64,000 nucleotides of DNA, from positions 1 to 64,000 of the forward strand of contig CAMNBU010000009.1 in the NCBI GenBank assembly GCA_946533395.1. Direction: 5' to 3'. The position numbers and the translations under genes are program-made. Below the pieces are notes generated by a model. That model ran no database searches and was not told where the DNA came from. It was given only the letters and a program-made list of their open reading frames with translations. This stretch comes from UBA4292 sp002395865. GTDB lineage: Bacteria > Bacillota > Clostridia > Lachnospirales > Lachnospiraceae. Numbering within the stretch: the stretch's first letter is position 1; each line of letters begins with the position of its first letter. Shown here piece after piece: positions 9,200 to 17,996 of this stretch.

Positions 9200-10186
9200 T
9201 TATCTTACAAGAAGCTTGCTGACAGTGTACTCGTACTCGTCTATATCCTTCTTCATGGCGAGCGCCTCGTTGATGTCGTAATCGATGAATTCGCCGTTTC
9301 TGTAGCCCACCACGCGCTTGCTCTTTCCCTCAAGAAGCAGGTCGACAGCCTTTGCTCCGAACATGGACGCGTAAAAGCGATCGGTCGCCGTAGGGCTTCC
9401 GCCTCTCTGGATATGGCCCAGCTCCGTGGCTCTGGATTCGATGCCGGTCTCGGCCTCGATGATCTTCGCCAGATCGGCAGCCGGGAGCACATCCTTGCTC
9501 ATGCCCTCCGCGTAGATGATGATGTGATGCTTCTTGCCCTGAGCGCGAAGATCCTTTACGTGCTTGATGACGGACTCGATGGAGAAATCGCTCCTCCTCT
9601 CGGGTATGAATATATCCTCGGCACCGGTAGCTATACCGCAGCGAAGCGCGATATAGCCCGCATTTCTTCCCATGACCTCGATGATGGAGCATCTCTCATG
9701 CGAAGAAGACGTATCCCTCACCTTATCGACTGCCTCCATGGCTGTCATAAGAGCGGTATCGTAGCCGATGGTGTAGTCGGTGCACGCGATATCCAGATCG
9801 ATGGTGCCCGGCAGACCGATGGTATCGATGCCGAGGTTCGCCAGCTGTCTTGCGCCTGCGAACGATCCGTCGCCGCCTATTACGACGAGTCCCTCGATTC
9901 GGTGCTTCTTGAGGATATTAGCTGCCTCCTCCTGAACCTCGGGCTGCTTGAACTCAAGGCATCTGGCCGTATAAAGTATAGTGCCGCCGCGTCCGATGAT
10001 ATCGGATACAGAGTGGCCGTCCATATCCACGATCTCCTCCTTGAGAAGACCTGCGTATCCCCTCTGGATACCCTTTATCTTCAGGCCCCTTGCAATACCC
10101 GTGCGCACTACCGCACGTATACATGCGTTCATACCGGGCGCGTCGCCGCCGCTCGTAAGTACACCTATAGTTTTGATCTGGCTCAT
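9200..10186 (-). CDS. pfkA: ATP-dependent 6-phosphofructokinase
   Basis: Phosphorylates fructose 6-phosphate to fructose 1,6-bisphosphate, the committed step of glycolysis. The 328 residues match the family length. Motifs: GVLTSGGDAPGMNACIRA at the N-terminus, and IGGDGSFAGA, whose Gly-Gly-Asp-Gly favours ATP over PPi use (PPi enzymes have GGDD). Catalytic TIDLDI is present (PGTIDLDIACTDYTIGYDTA), where TIDND is usual, and the sugar-phosphate segment EVMGRNAGYIAL follows. GGAGGG lies just upstream of the ATG. It has its own promoter in the dnaE-pfkA gap. Confidence 0.96.
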   Translation of the reverse strand: MSQIKTIGVLTSGGDAPGMNACIRAVVRTGIARGLKIKGIQRGYAGLLKEEIVDMDGHSVSDIIGRGGTILYTARCLEFKQPEVQEEAANILKKHRIEGLVVIGGDGSFAGARQLANLGIDTIGLPGTIDLDIACTDYTIGYDTALMTAMEAVDKVRDTSSSHERCSIIEVMGRNAGYIALRCGIATGAEDIFIPERRSDFSIESVIKHVKDLRAQGKKHHIIIYAEGMSKDVLPAADLAKIIEAETGIESRATELGHIQRGGSPTATDRFYASMFGAKAVDLLLEGKSKRVVGYRNGEFIDYDINEALAMKKDIDEYEYTVSKLLVR

Positions 10187-10227
10187 AGTAATCCCTCCGA
10201 AAAAGTTCGAAATAAAATATCTGATTG

Positions 10228-10256
10228 ATAATAAATCATTCCGCGTTCTATTTCAA
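10228..10256 (-). promoter_or_regulatory. pfkA promoter
   Basis: Minus strand TTGAAA (10251-10256), 17-bp spacer, TATTAT (10228-10233), about 40 bp upstream of the pfkA start: a good vegetative sigma promoter. Confidence 0.75.
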
Positions 10257-10284
10257 GTATCTGCAAAAATAATTTTAAAAAAGT

Positions 10285-13200
10285 TTAGAACTTTACGGTC
10301 TTTTCACTGATATTTTCCGCACCGAAGGCGCGTCCGAGTGCCTCGATAAGCTCCGGGCAGGACCTCACTCCCAGTGAGTCCAGCTTTTTGAAGCTCCTCG
10401 GATCCCTTATGTAGACGCAGGCCGTATCCCTGCCGGGGAAGCGCCTTAAGATGCCAAAGAGCCTTCCGGACGCGGCGGAATAGTCCGCGGGCGTATTAAA
10501 CCGCACCCAGACCTGCCTCGGAGCGTCGTCGAAATAAAACAGGCTCTGCGCCAGCAGCTTCGCCCCGGTCTCCTCCGTGCTGACTCTGCCGTTGATGAAC
10601 ACTCTGCTGCCCTCATAAGGCTTTTTATCGATCTTCTCCCATGTCGCGGGAAATACGAGCGCCTCCACGCTTCCGGTCATATCCTCTATGGTCACGAAGG
10701 CCATGGGCTTGTTGCTTCTGGTGATCTTTGTGCGCACAGCCGTAACTATGCCGCCGACCGTTACCGACTTTCCATCGACCACTCCGGTCTCTCCGGTCTC
10801 CTCGTCGACCGCGAAATCCGCCGCGCAGGCGTTCGCGAACCTGTCGATAAGAGGCTGATACTCCTCGAGGGGATGGCCGCTCATATAAAAACCGAGAACC
10901 TCCCTCTCGTACTCGAGAAGGGTCTTTTTGTCGAACTCGCCGGCCTTGGGCATCTGTATCGCGTACTCCTGCCTCTGCTGCGGCGACATCATGTCGAAGA
11001 AGCTCATCTGTCCCGCCATGGAGTTTTTACTTCTCTTCGCGGCCTCATCCATCAGCTGCGAGTAGACCATCAGCTTCTCACGCCTCGTCCCCTCGAAGCC
11101 GTCGAAGGCTCCCGCCTTTATCAGGCACTCCACGACCTTCCTGCTGACGTTCTTCGTACAAACCCTGTCGATGAAATCCGCAAGTGATGTGTATCTTCCG
11201 CCGATCTCTCTCTCATCCACGATGGTATTTATCACCGCTTGGCCCACGCTCTTTATCGAAGCCAGGCCGTACACTATCGAATCACCCGACACCGAAAACC
11301 CGGTCTCGCAGAGATTGATATCGGGGGCAATGACATTTATACCCATCTTTTTGCACAGTCTCACATAGTAGGTCACCTTCTCGATCCTGTCGAGGAAGGA
11401 TGTCATGAGAGCTGCCATGAATTCGGCCTTGTAGTGGTACTTAAGGTAAGCCGTCTGGTACGCCACCACCGCGTAGGCCGCCGCGTGGGATTTGTTGAAG
11501 GCGTATTTCGCGAAATCCGTCATCTCATCGTATATGCGGTTGGCCACCTCCTCGGAGATTCCGTTCGCGATGCAGCCCGCTACTCCCTCTTTTGCATTGC
11601 CGTAGACGAAGTTCTGCCTCTCCTTCTCCATGACGGAGGTCTTCTTCTTCGACATGGCGCGCCTTACCATATCGCTCCTGCCCATGGTATATCCCGCGAG
11701 GTCGCGCACTATCTGCATGACCTGCTCCTGATACACTATGCAGCCGTAGGTCGGCTCAAGTATCGGCCGCAGCTGCGGGCAGTCATATGTCACGGACGTG
11801 GCGTCATTTTTACCCGCGAGATACTTCGGTATGAAGTCCATGGGACCCGGGCGGTAGAGCGCGATGCCCGCGATGACATCCTCTATATTGCCCGGCTTTA
11901 ATTCCTTCATGAAGTTCATCATGCCCGAGCTTTCCAACTGGAACACGCCCTCCGTGTGGCCGGTTCCTATCGATGCGTATACCTTCGCATCTTTCATGTC
12001 AATATTTCTAATATCGAGTTTGATACCGCGGTTCTTCTCGATAAGCTTTATCGCGTCATGTATGACGGTAAGCGTGCGAAGGCCGAGGAAATCCATTTTC
12101 AGAAGGCCCAGCTCCTCGAGCACGGTCATGGTGTACTGCGTGGTCACCACTCCCTCCGCGTCGGCCGACAGCGGCACGTACTCGTCCACCGGTCTGGGGC
12201 TTATCACCACGCCTGCAGCATGAACCGAGGTATGCCTCGGAAGTCCTTCGAGCTTTTTCGCTATGTCGATGAGCTTTTTTACGTCCTCATCCGAGTCGTA
12301 CTTCTCCTTCAGCTCGGGATTCAGCGCGAATGCCCTGTCGATGCTTATCTGGCTGTTCGCGTTCTCCGGATCCCTCGCGGGTATCATCTTGGAAATGGTA
12401 TCGCACAGCGCGTAGGGCAGATCCATCACCCTGCCCACGTCCTTTATGACACCCCTCGCGGCCAGTGTACCGAAGGTCACTATCTGCGACACATGGTCCT
12501 TGCCGTATTTGCGCGTGACATAATCTATGACCTCGCGCCTTCTTACATAACAGATATCCACATCGATATCGGGCATGGTCACACGCTCGGGGTTTAAGAA
12601 GCGCTCGAAGATCAGCGCATACCCTGTCGGCTCGATATCGGTTATCCCAAGGCAATATGCCACAAGGCTTCCCGCAGCACTTCCTCTTCCGGGTCCCACC
12701 GGTATGTCGTGTGTCTTCGCGAAATTTATAAAATCCCACACTATAAGGAAATAATCCACGAAGCCCATGCTCTCTATTACAGAAAGCTCATAACCGAGTC
12801 TTTCCCTTAATTCATCGGTGACCTCATACTTATCCGAAAGCCCCTTCTCGCACAGTGCTCTCAGATAATGCTTTGCATCCGTCTCACCCTCCGGCAGCGG
12901 GTACTTCGGCAGCTTATAGTTGCCGAACTCTATCTCCACATTGCAGCGCTGCGCGATCTTCTCCGTATTATCCACCGCCTGAAGTGCGTAGGGAAAAAGA
13001 GCCCTCATCTCCTGCTCGGACTTCAGATAAAACTGACCGCCCTCATAGCGCATCCTGTCCTCGTCGTCGAACTTCTTCGCGGTCTGGATGCAAAGGAGAT
13101 AATCGTGCGGCACGGCGTCCTCCGGAAGCACATAGTGCACATCGTTCGTGCACACCATCTCTATACCGGTCTCCTTTGAAAGGCGCATTATGCCCGCATT

Positions 13201-13758
13201 TACCGTCTGCTGCACGCTGTATCCATGGTCCTGCAGCTCGAGGAAATAATTTCCCTTGCCGAATACCTTCTCGTGCCAGAGCGCGGCCTCCTTCGCCTTG
13301 TCGTACATATTCAACTGAAGATATCTGGCCACCTCGCCCGCCAGACAAGCCGAACAGCAGATGAGCCCCTCATGGTACTGCTCGAGAAGCTCCCTGTCGG
13401 CTCTGGGCTTATAATAAAACCCTTCCGTGTAACTCTTGGAAACTATCTTCACCAGATTGCGGTATCCGGTATCATTTTCGGCGAGAAGGATGAGGTGGTA
13501 ATATCTCTCGTCGTTCGTGCCCTTCTCCCTTTCAAAACGCGAGCCCGGGGCGACGTATATCTCACAGCCTATTATCGGCTTTATGCCCTGCTTTTTGCAC
13601 TCCCTGTAGAACTTTATCACGCCGAACATATTGCCGTGGTCGGTTATCGCGAGGCTCGTCATGCCGAGCTCCTTCGCCCTGGCCACAAGCTCCTCTATGC
13701 GGCAGTAACCGTCCAGAAGGCTGTATTCGGTATGCTGATGAAGATTAACGTAAGCCAT
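10285..13758 (-). CDS. dnaE: DNA polymerase III alpha subunit, DnaE type
   Basis: Replicative DNA polymerase subunit, 1157 residues from MAYVNLHQHTEYSLLDG, the N-terminal PHP domain. An upstream in-frame start is rejected because the GGGGGG site at 13763-13768 fits this ATG. The polymerase core has GPGRGSAAGSLVAYCLGITD and PDIDVDIC (catalytic aspartates). Beta-clamp-binding and OB-fold regions follow (VTVGGIVTAVRTK). In low-GC Firmicutes DnaE works beside PolC. Located between HPr and pfkA as in many clostridia. Confidence 0.97.
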   Translation of the reverse strand: MAYVNLHQHTEYSLLDGYCRIEELVARAKELGMTSLAITDHGNMFGVIKFYRECKKQGIKPIIGCEIYVAPGSRFEREKGTNDERYYHLILLAENDTGYRNLVKIVSKSYTEGFYYKPRADRELLEQYHEGLICCSACLAGEVARYLQLNMYDKAKEAALWHEKVFGKGNYFLELQDHGYSVQQTVNAGIMRLSKETGIEMVCTNDVHYVLPEDAVPHDYLLCIQTAKKFDDEDRMRYEGGQFYLKSEQEMRALFPYALQAVDNTEKIAQRCNVEIEFGNYKLPKYPLPEGETDAKHYLRALCEKGLSDKYEVTDELRERLGYELSVIESMGFVDYFLIVWDFINFAKTHDIPVGPGRGSAAGSLVAYCLGITDIEPTGYALIFERFLNPERVTMPDIDVDICYVRRREVIDYVTRKYGKDHVSQIVTFGTLAARGVIKDVGRVMDLPYALCDTISKMIPARDPENANSQISIDRAFALNPELKEKYDSDEDVKKLIDIAKKLEGLPRHTSVHAAGVVISPRPVDEYVPLSADAEGVVTTQYTMTVLEELGLLKMDFLGLRTLTVIHDAIKLIEKNRGIKLDIRNIDMKDAKVYASIGTGHTEGVFQLESSGMMNFMKELKPGNIEDVIAGIALYRPGPMDFIPKYLAGKNDATSVTYDCPQLRPILEPTYGCIVYQEQVMQIVRDLAGYTMGRSDMVRRAMSKKKTSVMEKERQNFVYGNAKEGVAGCIANGISEEVANRIYDEMTDFAKYAFNKSHAAAYAVVAYQTAYLKYHYKAEFMAALMTSFLDRIEKVTYYVRLCKKMGINVIAPDINLCETGFSVSGDSIVYGLASIKSVGQAVINTIVDEREIGGRYTSLADFIDRVCTKNVSRKVVECLIKAGAFDGFEGTRREKLMVYSQLMDEAAKRSKNSMAGQMSFFDMMSPQQRQEYAIQMPKAGEFDKKTLLEYEREVLGFYMSGHPLEEYQPLIDRFANACAADFAVDEETGETGVVDGKSVTVGGIVTAVRTKITRSNKPMAFVTIEDMTGSVEALVFPATWEKIDKKPYEGSRVFINGRVSTEETGAKLLAQSLFYFDDAPRQVWVRFNTPADYSAASGRLFGILRRFPGRDTACVYIRDPRSFKKLDSLGVRSCPELIEALGRAFGAENISEKTVKF

Positions 13759-13769
13759 AATACCCCCCG

Positions 13770-13800
13770 AAAAAAGCATAGCCAGGGATGACCCCTGGCT
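13770..13800 (-). terminator. Hairpin between HPr gene and dnaE
   Basis: Minus-strand AGCCAGGG/CCCTGGCT stem (13793-13800 with 13780-13787), a 5-nt loop, then six U at 13770-13775, ending just before the dnaE ribosome binding site. It would terminate much of the upstream transcription, so dnaE either receives readthrough or is lowered relative to whiA/HPr. Confidence 0.72.
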
Positions 13801-13809
13801 CAGATAACA

Positions 13810-14070
13810 CTAAACAGTTTTCCCTGTGAGAAATCCCGCCACAGCCTGTATGGCATCGGCTTCATCCTCTCCCTGCGCCGAGATCGTGAGCTCGTCGCCC
13901 GGCATCAGTCCCAGAGTCATCATACCCATTATGGACTTGGCGTTGAAGCTTTTCGTAGCTTTCTCTATGTACACCGAAGAGCTGAACCTGCTGGCCTGCT
14001 GTACCAGCATAGCCACCGGCCTGACATCCTGCGCCTCATTCACATTTACGGTAACTGTTTCCTTTAACAT
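13810..14070 (-). CDS. HPr-like regulatory protein (Crh-like), Asp at position 15
   Basis: 86-residue HPr-fold protein. Counting from MLKETVTVNV, position 15 is Asp (AQDVRPVAML) where PTS HPr has the phosphorylated His of GIHARPA, while Ser46 is kept in the KSIMGMMTLGL motif recognised by HPr kinase. This matches Crh logic: no phosphate transfer from enzyme I, but phosphorylation by HprK and corepression with CcpA. Gene order whiA then crh also matches Bacillus. AAAGGAG sits 5 nt upstream of the ATG at 14068-14070. Function is inferred from residues and context; the encoded HprK in the same cluster supports it. Confidence 0.9.
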   Translation of the reverse strand: MLKETVTVNVNEAQDVRPVAMLVQQASRFSSSVYIEKATKSFNAKSIMGMMTLGLMPGDELTISAQGEDEADAIQAVAGFLTGKTV

Positions 14071-14081
14071 CCATGCTCCTT

Positions 14082-15038
14082 TCACAGGTCGTTTCTCAAT
14101 TCCTGTGCAATTCTTTTGATCTTTCTCAGGCGGTGGTTCACTCCGCTCTTGCCCGTGGGGGGATTGAGCATCTCTCCGAGCTCCCTAAGGGGCATGTCCG
14201 GATACTGAAGCCGCAGCCTCGCCACATCATACAACTCCCCGCTCAAACTTTCAAGCCCTATTTTGCTTGCGATGAGCTCTATATCCTCGCACTGGTCCAG
14301 TCCGGCGCTTATAGTCTTTACCATGTTCGCCATCTCGCAGTTTTGCGCGCGGTTCAGAGAGTTCGCTATCTCCTTGTTCACGCGGACATTCTCCATCTCC
14401 ATGAGGCTCCTGTATGTCTCTATGACATTCAGGAAGTCCGAGATGTGATTGCCCTCCTTGAGGTACATGACATAACAGTCCTTCACGCTCGAGCGCTTTC
14501 TGAGGATATACCTTGCAGCCTGCTCCCCGCTCTCCGAAAAGGTGTCGACGGCGCGGCACAGCTGTGCGGCCATCTCCTCGTCCCCTGTCACTATCTCCAG
14601 ATGGTAGCTCTTCGAGGGATCGGTGACCGAACCCGCCGCCAGAAAGCAGCCTCTGATGAAAGCCCTCTTGCAGCAGCTCTTATAGAGAAGGAGCTCATTC
14701 ACCGTCTTATCACCCGGTTCAAGCTTAAGCGCCTCCAGCACCTCACGGACATTTTCACGCCCTGTGATGCCTATTGCATAGCGCATCTTCTGTCCCCTGC
14801 CGCTGTGTCTTATGACACATACAGCGAGGTCTATATTAAATGTTTTTTTCAATAAAGTAAAGCATTTTTTTGCACAGCACGGATTTTCAAAGAATATCTT
14901 AAGTTTTCCGTCCCCGAACTCGGTCTCACTCAGTATGATCAGACCCGCCAGTTCGGCCAGTACGCAGTGTCTTCTGGACGATATTCTCTCCTGAGCTTCC
15001 TGCTTTACACGCATTGAAAATGACTGTTTTTCCGCCAT
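14082..15038 (-). CDS. whiA: WhiA, sporulation/division-associated DNA-binding protein
   Basis: 318-residue WhiA: N-terminal LAGLIDADG-like fold (CVLAELAGLIIL, FIRGCFLAAGSVTDP) and a C-terminal helix-turn-helix with YPDMPLRELGEMLNPPTGKSG. In Gram-positives it binds DNA and affects division and, in actinomycetes, sporulation; the precise role in clostridia is unclear. It starts 3 bp after the murB stop, with GAGGG about 10 nt upstream. In most clostridia rapZ (yvcJ) and yvcK separate murB from whiA; here they are absent. Confidence 0.95.
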   Translation of the reverse strand: MAEKQSFSMRVKQEAQERISSRRHCVLAELAGLIILSETEFGDGKLKIFFENPCCAKKCFTLLKKTFNIDLAVCVIRHSGRGQKMRYAIGITGRENVREVLEALKLEPGDKTVNELLLYKSCCKRAFIRGCFLAAGSVTDPSKSYHLEIVTGDEEMAAQLCRAVDTFSESGEQAARYILRKRSSVKDCYVMYLKEGNHISDFLNVIETYRSLMEMENVRVNKEIANSLNRAQNCEMANMVKTISAGLDQCEDIELIASKIGLESLSGELYDVARLRLQYPDMPLRELGEMLNPPTGKSGVNHRLRKIKRIAQELRNDL

Positions 15039-15041
15039 TTA

Positions 15042-15935
15042 CTATATGCCCTCGAACTTTATCTCCGGCTCCAGCTCCACGCCGTATCTCGCGTAGACCC
15101 TCTCGCACACTCTGTCAATGAGCTCCATCACGTCGGCGGCCTTCGCGTTCCCGAGATTCACTATAAATCCCGCGTGTTTCTCGGATACACAGGCGTCGTT
15201 CACTCTCTCGCCCTTGAGCCCCGCTTCCTCTATGAGCCTTCCCGTGAAATCACCCTCCGGGCGCTTAAATGTGCTTCCGGCGCTCGGGTATTCAAGGGGC
15301 TGCTTTAAGCGTCTGGCACTCATCAGCTGCTCCATCTTCTCCCATATCGCCTCGCCGCTGCACTCATTAAGCTCAAGCTCCGCCATGAGCACTGTCCAGC
15401 CGTTTGAGAGAACATTACTGCTCCTGTAACCCATCTCAAGAGCTCCTGCCTCGAGCCTCTTCACCTCTCCCGAGGCGTCCATTACGGTGACATAGCGCAG
15501 CACATCCGCCATCTGTCCGCCGTAGGCGCCGGCGTTCATCACCACGGCTCCGCCCACGCTTCCGGGTATACCGTACGCGAACTCAAGCCCCGTGAGGCCT
15601 TCATTCGCCGCGTAAACAGCCACATTCGTGAGCCCTGCCCCGCAGCTGCACACGATCCTGCCTTCGTCCCTCCTGACATCCGCCATCCTCTCCGTGGAGA
15701 TGACCAGCTTGTCGATGCCTTTATCTCCGACGAGCAGGTTGGTTCCCCTGCCTGTCACGAAATACTCCGTATTCCATCTCTTCGCGAGGGTGATCAGGTT
15801 CTTCAGCTGGACCACGCTCTCGGGGCGTGCGTAGACCTTCGCGGGTCCTCCGATCTTAAAAGAGGTGTGTCTTTTCATGGGCTCATCGCGCAGGACATCG
15901 ATATTCTCTCTCTCAATATCTTCAAAAAGCCCCAT
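15042..15935 (-). CDS. murB: UDP-N-acetylenolpyruvoylglucosamine reductase
   Basis: Second committed step of peptidoglycan precursor synthesis: NADPH reduction of UDP-GlcNAc-enolpyruvate, FAD-dependent, cytoplasmic. 297 residues with HTSFKIGGPAKVYARP at the N-terminus, GRGTNLLV and GIPGSVGGAVVMNAGAYGG for FAD binding, and catalytic Ser in YPSAGSTFKRP. The C-terminal LEPEIKFEG is typical. The ribosome binding site GGAGG lies in the hprK end, 13 nt upstream of the ATG. Confidence 0.97.
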   Translation of the reverse strand: MGLFEDIERENIDVLRDEPMKRHTSFKIGGPAKVYARPESVVQLKNLITLAKRWNTEYFVTGRGTNLLVGDKGIDKLVISTERMADVRRDEGRIVCSCGAGLTNVAVYAANEGLTGLEFAYGIPGSVGGAVVMNAGAYGGQMADVLRYVTVMDASGEVKRLEAGALEMGYRSSNVLSNGWTVLMAELELNECSGEAIWEKMEQLMSARRLKQPLEYPSAGSTFKRPEGDFTGRLIEEAGLKGERVNDACVSEKHAGFIVNLGNAKAADVMELIDRVCERVYARYGVELEPEIKFEGI

Positions 15936-15941
15936 AAAACG

Positions 15942-16904
15942 TCAGATGCCTCCGTTCTCCTGCTTGCGTCTGTACTCCTCCATCATCCTGTTCTGGACTC
16001 TGTTGTAGAGCTCCCTCGCGGCATCGTAACCCATCATCTTCTGCCTGTAGTTTACCGCTGCGGACTCCACGATGATGGCCAGATTTCGACCGGGTCTTAT
16101 GGGTATGTTGTGGCATACTACCTTATTGCCCAGGATTTCGGTGTACTGCTGCTCGAGACCCATGCGGTCGTACTCCTTCTGCCTGTCCCACTCCTCGAGC
16201 TTGATGACCATATTGATGGCCTGCGAGTCCTTGACGCACTCCACGCCGAAGAGAGTCTTTACGTCCACGATACCTATACCACGCAGCTCTATGAAATGCC
16301 TTGTGATCTCGGGTGCCGAGCCCACGAGTGTCTCATCACTTACCTTTCTGATCTCCACCACATCGTCGCTCACGAGTCTGTGGCCTCTCTTTATGAGTTC
16401 CAGCGCCGCCTCGGATTTACCGATGCCGCTCTCGCCTGTGATCAGCACGCCCTCGCCGTACACATCGACTAAAACGCCGTGCATGGAGATGCACGGAGCC
16501 AGCTGCACCTTCAGCCATCTGACCACCTCGGCCGTGATATCGGTCGTGGTCAGCTGAGTTATAAATATGGGGCAGTTGTTGTCCGTCGCCTTCTGGATCA
16601 TCATCTCATCAGGCATCAGGTTACGGCAGAACACTATGCAGGGTATCTTGCTCGCGCACAGCTTCTCAAACCTTGCCCACCTCTCCTGCTCGGGGAGGTT
16701 CTTCAGATACGCGTACTCCACGTTTCCTATTATCTGCACCCTCTCGTTGTCGAAATAGTCGTAAAAGCCCGTCAGCTGAAGCGCGGGCCTGTTGATATCC
16801 GGCTGCGACAGCTTCACCTTCTCATAGCTGACCTCCGGTGTCAGCTCCTGAAAGCGCATCTTCGCCACCAGCTCCTTAAGTAATACAAATGAATTGTCCT
16901 GCAT
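15942..16904 (-). CDS. hprK: HPr kinase/phosphorylase
   Basis: Phosphorylates and dephosphorylates HPr/Crh at Ser46 in response to glycolytic state; master of carbon catabolite repression in Firmicutes. 320 residues from MQDNSFVLLK. This start is chosen over one 75 bp upstream because GGAGGAAC sits just before it. Walker A GESGIGKSEAALEL at about 157, catalytic His in MHGVLVDVYG (about 142), and RGHRLVSDD and the family signature LRGIGIVDVKTLFG are all present. First gene of the hprK-murB-whiA-HPr operon. Confidence 0.97.
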   Translation of the reverse strand: MQDNSFVLLKELVAKMRFQELTPEVSYEKVKLSQPDINRPALQLTGFYDYFDNERVQIIGNVEYAYLKNLPEQERWARFEKLCASKIPCIVFCRNLMPDEMMIQKATDNNCPIFITQLTTTDITAEVVRWLKVQLAPCISMHGVLVDVYGEGVLITGESGIGKSEAALELIKRGHRLVSDDVVEIRKVSDETLVGSAPEITRHFIELRGIGIVDVKTLFGVECVKDSQAINMVIKLEEWDRQKEYDRMGLEQQYTEILGNKVVCHNIPIRPGRNLAIIVESAAVNYRQKMMGYDAARELYNRVQNRMMEEYRRKQENGGI

Positions 16905-16957
16905 GTGTTCCTCCAACTGTTTTATGTGAAGTTTTTTCGTCCACTCTTGTATCAAAG

Positions 16958-16986
16958 ATATTACGATATTTTTCGGCACATGTAAA
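16958..16986 (-). promoter_or_regulatory. hprK operon promoter
   Basis: Minus strand TTTACA (16981-16986), 17-bp spacer, TAATAT (16958-16963), about 50 bp before the hprK ATG. Clear vegetative promoter. Confidence 0.78.
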
Positions 16987-16998
16987 GAGCAAATTTCA

Positions 16999-17021
16999 GC
17001 CCCCGGAGCTTAGCCGGGGGC
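16999..17021 (+). other. GC-rich inverted repeat between divergent promoters
   Basis: GCCCCCGG (16999-17006) and CCGGGGGC (17014-17021) form a perfect 8-bp stem with a 7-nt loop. There is no U-tract on either side, so it is not a convincing terminator. It lies between the hprK promoter and the promoter of the next plus-strand gene and could be a regulatory site. Confidence 0.5.
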
Positions 17022-17048
17022 CGGGATGAAAATAATATGAAAATTTCA

Positions 17049-17077
17049 TGGACATCCTATGTCTTATATGGTATTGT
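17049..17077 (+). promoter_or_regulatory. Possible promoter for the 17119 gene
   Basis: TGGACA (17049-17054), 17-bp spacer, TATTGT (17072-17077), about 40 bp before the ATG. Both boxes differ from consensus at one or two positions. Confidence 0.5.
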
Positions 17078-17118
17078 ATCTGCAGAAATACCTAAAACAT
17101 AAAAAGAGGAATATCTTT

Positions 17119-17826
17119 ATGAATGAAAGCTATATATTAAACGGCAAGCCTGTAAGCGCGGACGGAACACCGACTCCCGACGCCCCGAAGAAAAAGAAGA
17201 AGCATACCGGCCTTCTCATCACACTGATTTCTCTGCTGATTCCGATCATTATCGCCGGAGCCGTGCTGCTGTGGCTTTTGGTATTCACCTACAGTCCGAA
17301 ATTTCAGGTAAATGCACTCGAATTCGACCTGAGAACCACTGCCGGAAGTCTTCGCGAGATGGGCTTCGTTCTGTGCAATTCGAAGGGCGAGGAGCGAACG
17401 ACCAATACCAACGTCTACCCCAGATATATCTACGACAGCAAGTTCTATCTGTACGTCGAGGACGATGACGAAGAGCTTAGGTACACCGGTCTGGTTGTAG
17501 AGTTCGTGAACACCTCCAAAAACACCAAGAAGCTGAACGAATGCTCCATCTTCGAGCTCTGGTACTACCCCGCAGCCCAGTCACTGGATCTGGATGTAAA
17601 GCTCGACGGAATCGACCTGTCGTATGCCGTGTACGACGACGATCTGGCTCCGCTTCTGAAGAAGTCAAAGATACCCTTTGACGCAAAGGAGATCGACAGA
17701 TTCGTGGACGGTGACGCGGAAAAGCTCCATGACTACAACACGCTTTACGCCTACACGGTGAACATCGACAAGAATAAAAAAGACGTGGTCTTCTACTTCT
17801 GCAGAAACGAAAAAGTAAGCCATTGA
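17119..17826 (+). CDS. Single-pass membrane protein of unknown function
   Basis: 235 residues from MNESYILNGKP. This start is chosen because AGAGGA lies 10 nt upstream; an earlier in-frame ATG has no such site. Residues 23-30 are a Lys-rich KKKKKHTG stop-transfer segment followed by one membrane helix (about 30-54), giving a short inside tail and a 180-residue outside domain. No conserved family is recognised. The outside part has a beta-rich look with acidic patches (EDDDEELRYTGLVVEF). It ends in a strong terminator, so it is a monocistronic unit. Confidence 0.8.
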   Translation: MNESYILNGKPVSADGTPTPDAPKKKKKHTGLLITLISLLIPIIIAGAVLLWLLVFTYSPKFQVNALEFDLRTTAGSLREMGFVLCNSKGEERTTNTNVYPRYIYDSKFYLYVEDDDEELRYTGLVVEFVNTSKNTKKLNECSIFELWYYPAAQSLDLDVKLDGIDLSYAVYDDDLAPLLKKSKIPFDAKEIDRFVDGDAEKLHDYNTLYAYTVNIDKNKKDVVFYFCRNEKVSH

Positions 17827-17832
17827 CGCATC

Positions 17833-17862
17833 ACGCTCCCCTGTTTCCGGGGGAGCGTTTTT
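17833..17862 (+). terminator. Terminator after the 17119 gene
   Basis: ACGCTCCCC pairs with GGGGAGCGT across an 8-nt loop, followed directly by five T. Strong Rho-independent terminator. Confidence 0.92.
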
Positions 17863-17887
17863 GCTTATTTCCAAAATCTTTTGCAGA

Positions 17888-17907
17888 TGTTGGACATCTG
17901 TTGGACA
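17888..17907 (+). repeat. Direct repeat upstream of the paralog operon
   Basis: TGTTGGACA occurs at 17888-17896 and again at 17899-17907, an 11-bp period (about one helical turn). It lies about 90 bp before the first gene of the operon and could be a regulator site. No convincing -35/-10 pair was seen here. Confidence 0.45.
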
Positions 17908-17996
17908 CGGGGCGCTAAACTATGGCCGTACGATTTAAGTTCACGCATCGCGGTGTCCGGATACACAGAAGTATCCCGCCCTGGAAAGGAAGATAT

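Noticed and set aside
17922..17996. Longer N-terminus for protein A from the ATG at 17922
   Set aside because: No ribosome binding site there, whereas the ATG at 17997 has one at the right distance.
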